DNA from: an uncultured Rhodobacter sp.
GTDB lineage: Bacteria; Pseudomonadota; Alphaproteobacteria; Rhodobacterales; Rhodobacteraceae
DNA length: 15,326 nt
NCBI GenBank assembly: GCA_937901435.1
Contig: CALGTJ010000170.1
Span: 1 to 15,326 of the forward strand
Reading direction: 5' to 3'
The notes beneath the pieces were generated by a model. The model saw nothing but the letters and a program-made list of their open reading frames with translations, had not been told where the DNA came from and ran no database searches. The translations under genes were made by a program, and so were the position numbers. Shown one piece after another: positions 8,106-14,789 of the stretch (its first letter is position 1; the number at the start of each line of letters is the position of its first letter).

Positions 8106-9299
8106 TTAGGTCACTGTGGCCTGAGTCTTGAATTCCGGTGCGTCCCAAAGGCGTTCTTTCATAATTTTTGAAAGGATATCAACGGCTCTGCGCACGTCTG
8201 TTTCGTCAATGTAGAGCGGCGTAAAGCCAAAGCGCAGGTTGTCGGGCGCGCGGAAGTCGCCGATAACCCCATGGGCGATGAGGCACTGCATGATGGCATA
8301 GCTTTCAGGATGGGCGAAAGCGACCTGAGATACGCGCGTGGCCGCGTCGCGTGGCGCGTTGAGGATCAGATCCGTGCAGGTGGCCTCGACTTCTTTGATG
8401 AAAAGCGAGGTCAGCTCTATGGACTTGGCCCGCACAGCCTGCATGTCCACGTTGTCCCAGATGTCCATCGCCGCCTCTAACGCGGCCATTTGCAGGACTG
8501 GCGGCGTGCCGACACGCATCCTTTCGATCCCGCGACCGGGGCGATATTCTGTGTCAAAGGCGAAAGGTGCCTCGTGTCCAAGCCAGCCAGACAGGGCGGG
8601 GTGGACCGTTTCGGCGTGTTGCGGCGCGACATAGATGAACGCGGGCGCCCCGGGGCCTGCATTCAGGTATTTATAGGTGCAACCCACAGCAAAATCGGCT
8701 TGTGCTGCAGTCAGATCAACAGGCACGGCACCGGCGCTATGGGCCAGATCCCAGACGGTGATCACACCGTGTTTATGGGCTTTTTGCGTCAGCTTTGCCA
8801 TGTCATGCATCCGGCCCGTGCGATAATCCACTTGGGTCAGCATCAAGACCGCAACGTCCTCGTCGAGATGGGCCTCGACCTCTTCGGGGGCGACTGTCTT
8901 GAGGATATGACCGTCATTCAGGGCCCGGATCAGACCATCGGCCATGTAGAGATCAGAGGGGAAGTTTCCCGTATCCGAGAGAATGGTTTTTCTATTTGGA
9001 TTCAGAGTGATGGCCGAGTGCAGCGCCTGATAGACTTTGATCGATAGGGTGTCGCCAAGGACGGTTGTCCCCGGCACGGCGCCGATCAGACGGCCAATGC
9101 GGTCGCCAAGGGCTATGGGTTGCGCCATCCAACCAGCCTTGTTCCAGCCGGTGATCAGCATCTCGCCCCATTCGGCACTGACGGTCTGGGCGATGCGCGT
9201 GGCGGCGGCCTTTGGCATCACACCCAGAGAGTTGCCGTCCAGGTAAATCAGGCCGTCCGGCAGGTGAAACATAGCTTTGGTCGCGGCGAAATCAGTCAT
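8106..9299 (-). CDS. kynU: Kynureninase
   Basis: Encodes a 397-residue fold-type I PLP enzyme that cleaves kynurenine to anthranilate and alanine (and 3-hydroxykynurenine likewise). The N-terminal YLDGNSLG at 19-26 is diagnostic. D184 in WDLAHSAG should contact the PLP ring nitrogen and K210 in TYKYLNAGPG should form the Schiff base. The C-terminal region has GDFRAPDNLRFGFTPLY near 347-363, typical of the family. The length is slightly under P. fluorescens KynU (about 416). Two ATG codons abut at 9302 and 9299; GGGAG sits 6 bases before the second and 3 before the first, so 9299 is preferred. It is the last gene of a minus-strand run after an SDR, a MmcQ-family gene and a broken DUF1304 gene. 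Tryptophan dioxygenase and kynurenine formamidase genes are not in the window, so it acts with genes elsewhere. Confidence 0.96.
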   Translation of the reverse strand: MTDFAATKAMFHLPDGLIYLDGNSLGVMPKAAATRIAQTVSAEWGEMLITGWNKAGWMAQPIALGDRIGRLIGAVPGTTVLGDTLSIKVYQALHSAITLNPNRKTILSDTGNFPSDLYMADGLIRALNDGHILKTVAPEEVEAHLDEDVAVLMLTQVDYRTGRMHDMAKLTQKAHKHGVITVWDLAHSAGAVPVDLTAAQADFAVGCTYKYLNAGPGAPAFIYVAPQHAETVHPALSGWLGHEAPFAFDTEYRPGRGIERMRVGTPPVLQMAALEAAMDIWDNVDMQAVRAKSIELTSLFIKEVEATCTDLILNAPRDAATRVSQVAFAHPESYAIMQCLIAHGVIGDFRAPDNLRFGFTPLYIDETDVRRAVDILSKIMKERLWDAPEFKTQATVT

Positions 9300-9362
9300 C
9301 ATACACTCCCTCTTGGCGGGTCCCGCTTATCCCGTCTGCCCACGCGCGGCAATGCGACATCT

Positions 9363-9759
9363 CTAGGACGTGTTGGGTGCGCGATGTGTTGAATACACAT
9401 CGATCAGGGCCAGCACCGCCGCAAGTGTTTGCACAGAAAGCGTCTTTGTCGAGACGCTCAGCGTACCAGCGATGCCCGCAACGAGGACGAAGAGCGAGAA
9501 ACATGTTGCGACCCGTCCCCCCCCACTTGGCATCCCTGATGGTGAGGGATCAGAACAACCCGGCGGCCAGAAAGGCGTTATAACCCCCTTGGTTCGCGGC
9601 GATCTTTACGGTCTGAGGAAACAGGTCTGGCGGGATGTCAGAGAATACGGCTGGCCCGCGGCTTTCCCAAGCGAAGATTTCAAACCCGGCGGTGTAGCTC
9701 TGGATCAGAGCGGTGGCAGTGATAAAGATGTAGGCTATCACACGCATGGCGGGATACAT
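9363..9759 (-). pseudogene. Broken DUF1304-family membrane protein gene (nonsense codon plus frameshift)
   Basis: The first part (9759-9553) reads as a DUF1304 N-terminus: a membrane segment, then EIFAWESRGPAVF, and the hallmark AANQGGYNAFLAAG. Right after AAGLF the frame meets TGA at 9552-9550, where homologues usually have tryptophan (a LLWGLL-like stretch), so TGG has become TGA. Further on, the frame must shift by one base to recover LFVLVAGIAGTLSV and a final hydrophobic helix ending at TAG (9365-9363). Removing one base from the run of eight C at 9517-9524 (plus strand) joins the two parts smoothly as KWGGRVATCFSLFVLV. Intact, it would be a protein of about 130 residues with three or four membrane helices; the function of the family is unknown. 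The ATG at 9759 has no clear ribosome-binding site; TTG at 9765 is an alternative. It lies 18 bases after the MmcQ-family stop and 63 bases before kynU. This pseudogene accounts for most of the gap between those two genes. Confidence 0.8.
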
Positions 9760-9777
9760 TGTCAAAAATGCACATTA

Positions 9778-10143
9778 TTAAAGCGAAAGAGGTATGCCCA
9801 GTTCGGACCGCTTTCGTTTCGACAGGTTAGCAGACACCAACCCATAGGAAACCTGGATATGGGCGCGCAATTCTGCGTCATTCAGCCCCGGTGCATCATA
9901 GTGTTGCAGCCATTTCATCCCGCGTGAGGCAAGATAGGGCGCGGGGCGCAGGCCGGGGGCGTCGCGCATAACCTCCCACGTGAAATCGGTGACTTTGAAG
10001 GTAAAGGCATCCTTGTCGCCATTCCAGCCACAGAGGGCAAAGAGTTTTGTGTGGACTTTCCAGACATCGGAATTGCCCCATTGGATCACGTGATTTGTGG
10101 CAGGCAAAGTGGCGCAGAAGGCGTTGAACTCGTTGCGGGTCAT
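9778..10143 (-). CDS. MmcQ/YjbR-family protein (DUF419)
   Basis: Encodes 121 residues, a usual size for the MmcQ/YjbR family, small proteins with a double-winged, CyaY-like fold of unclear role. Recognisable parts are HVIQWGNSDVWKV near 18-30, KLFALCGW at 33-40, FTFKV near 47-51, the RDAPGLRPAPYLASRG stretch at 60-75 with W78, and the C-terminal SYGLVSANLSKRKR near 99-112. No membrane segment or signal peptide is visible. The ATG at 10143 starts 7 bases after the SDR stop (10151) and has no visible Shine-Dalgarno sequence, so translation probably depends on coupling to the SDR. The frame stays open further upstream into the SDR gene, but that extension does not resemble the family. DNA binding has been suggested from the fold, not from anything visible here. 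Confidence 0.85.
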   Translation of the reverse strand: MTRNEFNAFCATLPATNHVIQWGNSDVWKVHTKLFALCGWNGDKDAFTFKVTDFTWEVMRDAPGLRPAPYLASRGMKWLQHYDAPGLNDAELRAHIQVSYGLVSANLSKRKRSELGIPLSL

Positions 10144-10150
10144 CGGGGTT

Positions 10151-10909
10151 TCACATCTGTCCGCCTGAGATCTGGATCGCCTGGCCATTGACGCTTTGCG
10201 ATCCCGGTCCCCAGAGCCACAGGGCGGCGGCTGCCACCTCATTGACGGTGATCAAGCGGCCGTGGGGGTTGGTGTTTACCATGATCGCGCGTGCCTCTTT
10301 GTCCGAAATCCCCGCGCGTTCCTTTATTGACGTGACATTTCGCGTGATGATCTCGGTATCCACATAAGCAGGGCAGATGGCGTTAAAGGTGATGCCGGTG
10401 GCAAGATAATCCGCACTAAGCGCCCGGATCAGGCCGATAACCCCATGTTTGGACGCAGAATAGGCAGACGCCCCTTTTAGACCGCGAGTGCCCGCGACAG
10501 AGGAAATGGCGATCACGCGGCCCCAGTCCTGACCGTGCATAGACCGCAGCGCCTCGCGAATGGTCAGATAGGCGCCGTCCAGATTGGTCGACATGATCTT
10601 GCGCCAGAATTCGGGATCGGTTTTCATCAACGACCGTCCCTCTGCAATACCGGCATTGGCGATGCAGATCGAAACAGGCCCAAGGGCGGCGACAGCGGCG
10701 GCGGTAACATCGGCGACCTGTTCGGGGCTGGTGACATCCATGACCGCCGGATGCAGGCGCGGGTTGCCCAGAGCGGCCTCTTGCAGAACGTCAAGGCGTC
10801 GCCCGGTGATAGTGACTTGCGCACCCTGAGCGGCAAGGACGCGGGCGATGGCCAGTCCGATCCCGGTTCCGCCGCCGGTAACGACCGCGTGTTTTGCGTT
10901 TAATGTCAT
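10151..10909 (-). CDS. Short-chain dehydrogenase/reductase, 3-hydroxybutyrate-dehydrogenase-like
   Basis: Encodes a 252-residue classical SDR. The nucleotide-binding TGGGTGIG is at 11-18, MDV with D58 follows strand three, NAG is at 85-87, S137 sits in ISSVAG and Y150/K154 form the YSASK catalytic motif. TGRR at 35-38, directly after strand two, suggests NADP(H). The region FNAICPAYVDTEI at 175-187 and the ending QISGG resemble 3-hydroxybutyrate/3-hydroxyacyl-CoA dehydrogenases, but the substrate is not determined. The ATG at 10909 has AAAGG 6 bases upstream. It begins a minus-strand run with the MmcQ-family gene, a broken DUF1304 gene and kynU, and has its own good promoter candidate at 10963-10935. 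A role in anthranilate or kynurenine-derived acyl-CoA breakdown is possible from context only. Confidence 0.92.
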   Translation of the reverse strand: MTLNAKHAVVTGGGTGIGLAIARVLAAQGAQVTITGRRLDVLQEAALGNPRLHPAVMDVTSPEQVADVTAAAVAALGPVSICIANAGIAEGRSLMKTDPEFWRKIMSTNLDGAYLTIREALRSMHGQDWGRVIAISSVAGTRGLKGASAYSASKHGVIGLIRALSADYLATGITFNAICPAYVDTEIITRNVTSIKERAGISDKEARAIMVNTNPHGRLITVNEVAAAALWLWGPGSQSVNGQAIQISGGQM

Positions 10910-10934
10910 GCGCTGCCTTTCAAAAGTTGGACAG

Positions 10935-10963
10935 ACTATCGAGCAGCCGCCGCCGCTTGGCAA
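10935..10963 (-). promoter_or_regulatory. Sigma70-like promoter for the SDR-kynU run
   Basis: On the minus strand TTGCCA (10963-10958, five of six to TTGACA) is followed after exactly 17 bases by GATAGT (10940-10935, four of six to TATAAT). The predicted start near 10928 gives a leader of about 19 bases that contains the AAAGG ribosome-binding site of the SDR gene. Its -35 overlaps that of the divergent promoter. Confidence 0.5.
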
Positions 10964-10985
10964 ATCTTATGCGCCGTTTTACTAT
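10957..10985 (+). promoter_or_regulatory. Sigma70-like promoter for the methyltransferase-like gene, predicted leaderless
   Basis: TTGGCA (10957-10962, five of six) and TACTAT (10980-10985, four of six, with the key T, A and final T) are separated by 17 bases. A start 7 bases after the -10 falls on 10992, which is the A of the downstream ATG. No Shine-Dalgarno sequence lies before that ATG, which agrees with a leaderless mRNA. Confidence 0.5.
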
Positions 10986-10991
10986 CGCTCC

Positions 10992-11447
10992 ATGAAACAG
11001 CTTGATTATCCTCCGGTTTGGTTGGTCGCCTTTATGGCGCTCGCCTATGCATTGGATCGCTTTGCCCCGAATTTCGGGCTGGGCATTGCGCTTGGAAATT
11101 GGGCATCGCCCTTGGGCAAGGTCTTGTTCGGTGCGGGGCTGGTGCTAACGGCCATGGCCGTGTGGCAGTTTTCGCGCGCCAAGACGACACTGATCCCCCA
11201 CCAGCCGCCCAACGCGCTGATCACCTCTGGTATTTTTGCCTACAGCCGCAATCCGATCTATCTGGCGGATGTTTTGATGCTTTCTGGGGTAATCCTTTTT
11301 TGGGGGGCTGTTCTTGCCCTGCCTCTGGTGCCGCTCTTCGCCATCGTTATCCGCAAAAGGTTCATCGATGGTGAAGAAAAACGCCTCGAAGACGCTTTTC
11401 CAACAGAGTTCCAAGCCTATTATTCTACCACACGGCGCTGGATTTGA
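10992..11447 (+). CDS. Isoprenylcysteine carboxyl methyltransferase / phospholipid methyltransferase-family membrane protein
   Basis: Encodes a 151-residue integral membrane protein. Hydrophobic segments are visible at about 8-24, 42-59 and 90-121 (the last long enough for two close helices). The SAM-binding signature of the ICMT/PEMT group is present: an Arg-Asn-Pro-x-Tyr motif at 86-90 (RNPIY) and the E128-E129 pair in DGEEKRLEDAF, followed by FQAYYSTTRRW near 140-150. Bacterial members methylate small or lipid substrates that mostly remain unknown; true protein prenylcysteine substrates are not expected. The ATG at 10992 is chosen because it begins directly before the first membrane helix; the frame is open further upstream but runs into the divergent SDR gene. 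There is no ribosome-binding site, see the promoter at 10957-10985. It stands alone, divergent from the SDR-kynU run and 118 bases before pntA. Confidence 0.87.
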   Translation: MKQLDYPPVWLVAFMALAYALDRFAPNFGLGIALGNWASPLGKVLFGAGLVLTAMAVWQFSRAKTTLIPHQPPNALITSGIFAYSRNPIYLADVLMLSGVILFWGAVLALPLVPLFAIVIRKRFIDGEEKRLEDAFPTEFQAYYSTTRRWI

Positions 11448-11478
11448 CGAAATTATCTTTCGCGCTCGCTTGCGCGCC

Positions 11479-11507
11479 TTGTGCTTTGGTAAGGCGCTCA
11501 CTAAAAG
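11479..11507 (+). promoter_or_regulatory. Possible promoter of pntAB
   Basis: TTGTGC (11479-11484) and TAAAAG (11502-11507) are spaced by 17 bases, matching consensus at three and four of six positions. The predicted start is near 11514, about 52 bases before the GTG start. The matches are modest and other arrangements in this 118-base spacer cannot be excluded. Confidence 0.25.
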
Positions 11508-11554
11508 ACGGGTCTGAATTACGGCCTTAAGGGTCGCTTTTTGAATGCCTTCGT

Positions 11555-11560
11555 GGGGGG
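11555..11560 (+). promoter_or_regulatory. Ribosome-binding site that selects the GTG start of pntA
   Basis: GGGGGG stands 5 bases before GTG at 11566. The in-frame ATG at 11545 has only ACGG/TTTTTG-type sequence before it and would add seven residues that PntA proteins normally lack. Confidence 0.6.
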
Positions 11561-11565
11561 ACAAC

Positions 11566-13143
11566 GTGAAGATCGGAACGCCAAAAGAGACGTTTGAGGG
11601 TGAAGCACGGGTGGCAATGACCCCCGAAAGCGCGCTTCAATTGCAAAAGCTGGGGTACGAGTGTCTGATTGAAACCGGGGCCGGGTCATCGGCTGGGTTT
11701 TCGGATGCCGTCTATGAGGCGGCCGGGGTGACGGTGATCAAAACCGCCGCAGCCCTTTGGAAAGAGGCGGATATCGTCGCCAAAGTGCGCCAGCCCGACA
11801 CGACAGAGGCCAAGCGCCTGCGCGAGGGGCAGACGTTGATCTCTTTCTTCAATCCTGCCGGCAACGAGGCCGGGATGGAGGCTGCCAAGAAATCGGGCGC
11901 CAACGTCATCGCGATGGAAATGGTGCCCCGCATCAGCCGCGCGCAAAAGATGGACGCGCTGTCGTCGATGGCCAATATCGCGGGCTACCGCGCGGTGATC
12001 GAGGCGGGCAACAACTTTGGTCGCTTTTTCACCGGGCAGGTGACGGCGGCGGGCAAGGTGCCCCCGGCCAAGGTTCTGGTCGTGGGCGCAGGCGTTGCTG
12101 GCCTTGCGGCCATCGGCACGGCCACCTCGCTGGGTGCGATCACCTATGCGTTCGATGTGCGTCCCGAAGTGGCGGAGCAAATCGAATCCATGGGGGCGCA
12201 GTTTGTCTTTCTGGAATTTGACGCCTCTGAATTGCCCGATGGCGCAGAGACGGGTGGCTACGCGGCCCCCTCGACGCCGGAATTTCAGGCCAAGCAATTG
12301 GCGAAATTCCGTGAATTGGCCCCAGAGATCGACATCGTCATCACCACGGCGCTGATTCCGAACCGTCCGGCCCCTGTGCTGTGGACCAAGGATATGGTCG
12401 AGGCGATGAAGCCGGGATCGGTGATTATTGACCTTGCCGCAGAGCGTGGTGGCAACTGCGAACTGACCGAGATGGACAAGAAGATCGTGACTGACAATGG
12501 TGTGACCATCGTCGGCTACACCGACTTTTCCAGCCGGATGGCAGCTCAGTCGAGCACCCTTTACGGCAACAACATCCGCCACATGATGGCCGATTTGACG
12601 CCGGGCAAAGACGGTGTCGTCAATCACAATATGGAAGACGACGTGATCCGGGGCGCGACGGTCACCTTTGATCATGAGATCACCTATCCGCCGCCGCCAC
12701 CCAAGGTCAAAGCGATTGCGGTGCAAAAGCCCAAAGCCGCTGTTAAGGAACTGACGGCAGAGGAAAAACGCGCCAAAGAGGTCGCCGCTTTCAAGGCACA
12801 GACCCGCAATCAGGTCACCTTGCTGACCATTGGCGGCGCGCTGCTGCTGGGCGTGGGTCTGGTGGCCCCGGCCAGCTTTATGCAGCATTTCATCGTTTTT
12901 GTGCTGGCGGTTTTCGTGGGCTTTCAAGTCATCTGGGGCGTTGCGCACAGCCTGCACACGCCGCTGATGGCCGTGACCAACGCGATCTCTTCGATCATTA
13001 TTCTGGGCGCTGTCATGCAGATTGGATCCGGGTCATATCTGGTGATCCTGCTGTCGGCGCTGGCGGTGTTTATGGCCGGGATCAACATCTTCGGTGGCTT
13101 CCTTGTGACACGGCGCATGCTCGCCATGTTCCAGAAATCATAA
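11566..13143 (+). CDS. pntA: NAD(P) transhydrogenase subunit alpha
   Basis: Encodes a 525-residue alpha subunit (E. coli PntA 510) of the membrane enzyme that couples hydride transfer from NADH to NADP+ to inward proton flow. Domain I, which binds NAD(H), covers about 1-375: the start [19 protein letters not shown] is typical, the Rossmann motif GAGVAGL is at 174-180, and the mobile-loop segment [14 protein letters not shown] lies near 317-330. A short proline run at 375-379 and a Lys/Ala-rich linker (about 380-415) lead to four membrane helices at roughly 417-434, 440-458, 470-487 and 490-511. This is the fused, two-gene arrangement, not the split PntAA/PntAB form of Rhodospirillum. Start is GTG at 11566. 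It is followed by pntB after 16 bases. Confidence 0.97.
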   Translation: MKIGTPKETFEGEARVAMTPESALQLQKLGYECLIETGAGSSAGFSDAVYEAAGVTVIKTAAALWKEADIVAKVRQPDTTEAKRLREGQTLISFFNPAGNEAGMEAAKKSGANVIAMEMVPRISRAQKMDALSSMANIAGYRAVIEAGNNFGRFFTGQVTAAGKVPPAKVLVVGAGVAGLAAIGTATSLGAITYAFDVRPEVAEQIESMGAQFVFLEFDASELPDGAETGGYAAPSTPEFQAKQLAKFRELAPEIDIVITTALIPNRPAPVLWTKDMVEAMKPGSVIIDLAAERGGNCELTEMDKKIVTDNGVTIVGYTDFSSRMAAQSSTLYGNNIRHMMADLTPGKDGVVNHNMEDDVIRGATVTFDHEITYPPPPPKVKAIAVQKPKAAVKELTAEEKRAKEVAAFKAQTRNQVTLLTIGGALLLGVGLVAPASFMQHFIVFVLAVFVGFQVIWGVAHSLHTPLMAVTNAISSIIILGAVMQIGSGSYLVILLSALAVFMAGINIFGGFLVTRRMLAMFQKS

Positions 13144-13159
13144 GGACGGGGTAGGGAAA

Positions 13160-14593
13160 ATGGACTTCGGATTTACAACAGCGGCCTATGTGGTCGCAGC
13201 GATCCTCTTTATCCTCAGCCTTGGCGGTCTGTCCGGGCAGGAAAGCGCGAAACGCGCGGTGTGGTACGGCATTGCCGGCATGGCGCTGGCGGTGGCGGCG
13301 ACGCTGATCGGACCCGGCTCTGGCCTCTGGATCTTGTCACTTGTGCTGATCTTGGCGGGGGGGGCGATCGGCTATCAACTGGCCACCAAAGTGCAGATGA
13401 CGCAGATGCCCGAACTGGTTGCGGCGATGCACAGCCTCGTGGGTCTGGCGGCGGTGTTCGTCGGCTTCAATGCCCATTTCGAGCTTGGCAATGTCATGGC
13501 GATGGATGAGGCGGCCAAGAAGGCGGCAGAGGGCTTTGCCGCTTTGCTGGCCAAAAAGGACAGTGTCGAGATTTCCATTCTGCGGGTCGAGGTCTTTCTT
13601 GGGATCTTTATCGGGGCTGTGACCTTTACCGGCTCGGTGATTGCCTATGGCAAGCTGGCAGGCAAGGTTGATACAGCGGCCAAAAAGCTGCCCGGTGGTC
13701 ACATGCTGAACGCAGCGGCTGCGGCTTTGTCGCTGCTGTGTCTTGTCTGGTACTTCAACACGGGCGGGTTCCTGCCGCTGTTTGTGATGACGCTGGCTGC
13801 GCTGTTCATCGGCTACCACCTGATCATGGGCATTGGCGGCGCGGATATGCCCGTGGTTGTCTCGATGCTCAACAGCTATTCCGGCTGGGCGGCGGCGGCG
13901 ATTGGGTTCTCGCTGGGCAATGACCTGCTGATCGTGGTTGGCGCGCTGGTCGGCTCGTCTGGTGCGATCCTGTCCTACATCATGTGTAAGGCGATGAACC
14001 GGTCGTTTGTGTCGGTCATTCTGGGCGGCTTTGGCGGCCCGGCAGGCGAACAGATGGCGGTCGAGGGAGAGCAGATCGCGATTGACTCTGACGGCGTTGC
14101 GACGGCGCTGAACGAGGCCGACAGCATCATCATCATCCCCGGATACGGCATGGCCGTGGCGCAGGCGCAATCGGCGGTGGCCGAACTGACCCGCAAGCTG
14201 CGCGCCAAGGGCAAGAACGTGCGCTTTGCGATCCACCCGGTTGCGGGACGTCTGCCAGGGCATATGAACGTGCTGCTGGCAGAGGCCAAGGTGCCCTATG
14301 ACATCGTGCTGGAAATGGACGAGATCAACGAAGACTTCCCTTCGACAGACGTCGCTATCGTCATCGGGTCTAACGACATCGTGAACCCGGCGGCACAGGA
14401 CGATCCAAACAGCCCGATCGCCGGGATGCCGGTTCTGGAATGCTGGAAGGCCAAGCAGGTGTTCGTGTCCAAGCGTGGGCAGGGTACGGGCTATTCCGGG
14501 ATCGAGAATCCTTTATTCTTTAAGGACAATACGCGGATGTTCTACGGTGACGCCAAGAAGTCACTGGATGAGTTGCTGCCAAAGATCGACTGA
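13160..14593 (+). CDS. pntB: NAD(P) transhydrogenase subunit beta
   Basis: Encodes a 477-residue beta subunit (E. coli PntB 462). Residues up to about 285 form the membrane domain II with eight or nine helices. H91 in AAMHSLVG matches by position and context the conserved channel histidine His91 of E. coli PntB, needed for proton movement. From about 300 comes the NADP(H)-binding domain [18 protein letters not shown] near 323-337, [18 protein letters not shown] near 359-376, the [14 protein letters not shown] segment at 403-416, and [10 protein letters not shown] near 438-447. The C-terminal [19 protein letters not shown] is nearly the family standard. The ATG at 13160 has GGGG 8 bases and AGGG 3 bases upstream. 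It pairs with PntA as the complete enzyme, with a strong terminator 58 bases after the stop. Confidence 0.98.
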   Translation: MDFGFTTAAYVVAAILFILSLGGLSGQESAKRAVWYGIAGMALAVAATLIGPGSGLWILSLVLILAGGAIGYQLATKVQMTQMPELVAAMHSLVGLAAVFVGFNAHFELGNVMAMDEAAKKAAEGFAALLAKKDSVEISILRVEVFLGIFIGAVTFTGSVIAYGKLAGKVDTAAKKLPGGHMLNAAAAALSLLCLVWYFNTGGFLPLFVMTLAALFIGYHLIMGIGGADMPVVVSMLNSYSGWAAAAIGFSLGNDLLIVVGALVGSSGAILSYIMCKAMNRSFVSVILGGFGGPAGEQMAVEGEQIAIDSDGVATALNEADSIIIIPGYGMAVAQAQSAVAELTRKLRAKGKNVRFAIHPVAGRLPGHMNVLLAEAKVPYDIVLEMDEINEDFPSTDVAIVIGSNDIVNPAAQDDPNSPIAGMPVLECWKAKQVFVSKRGQGTGYSGIENPLFFKDNTRMFYGDAKKSLDELLPKID

Positions 14594-14651
14594 GAACTGC
14601 AAAGTCTCGGCGAAAATCCGGGGATCAAAATCTCTGCAAGGATGTTTCATC

Positions 14652-14685
14652 AAGGCCTGCGCAAGTTGCGTGGGCCTTTTCTTTT
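14652..14685 (+). terminator. Rho-independent terminator after pntAB
   Basis: A 12-position stem pairs 14652-14663 (AAGGCCTGCGCA) with 14667-14678 (TGCGTGGGCCTT), with two G-U pairs and an AGT loop, and runs directly into TTCTTTT. This is the clearest intrinsic terminator of the window. Confidence 0.85.
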
Positions 14686-14729
14686 CCGTTTGTCGGATGT
14701 GGTTTCTACGCTACGTTTCTTTTCGGAAA

Positions 14730-14747
14730 GGACCGGCGTAACGGTCC
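14730..14747. repeat. 6-bp inverted repeat upstream of the dienelactone hydrolase gene
   Basis: GGACCG (14730-14735) and CGGTCC (14742-14747) flank GCGTAA, 43 bases before the ATG at 14790. Its symmetry and place between terminator and start fit an operator or a leader hairpin; length alone does not rule out chance. Confidence 0.3.
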
Positions 14748-14789
14748 ATCTTCAGGCCGCGATCCGGCCCCATTCAGGGAGTTTTCTTG

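Noticed and set aside
9517..9524. Phase-variable C8 tract controlling the DUF1304 gene
   Set aside because: Slippage could restore the frame but not the separate TGA codon upstream, so switching would not yield a full protein.
9370..9927. 185-codon plus-strand open frame covering the DUF1304 remnant
   Set aside because: Crosses the opposite-strand MmcQ-family gene and shows no known motif; the minus-strand reading gives clear DUF1304 signatures.
11686..12957. 423-codon open frame opposite pntA
   Set aside because: Antisense artefact of biased codons; His/Arg-rich and without domain features.
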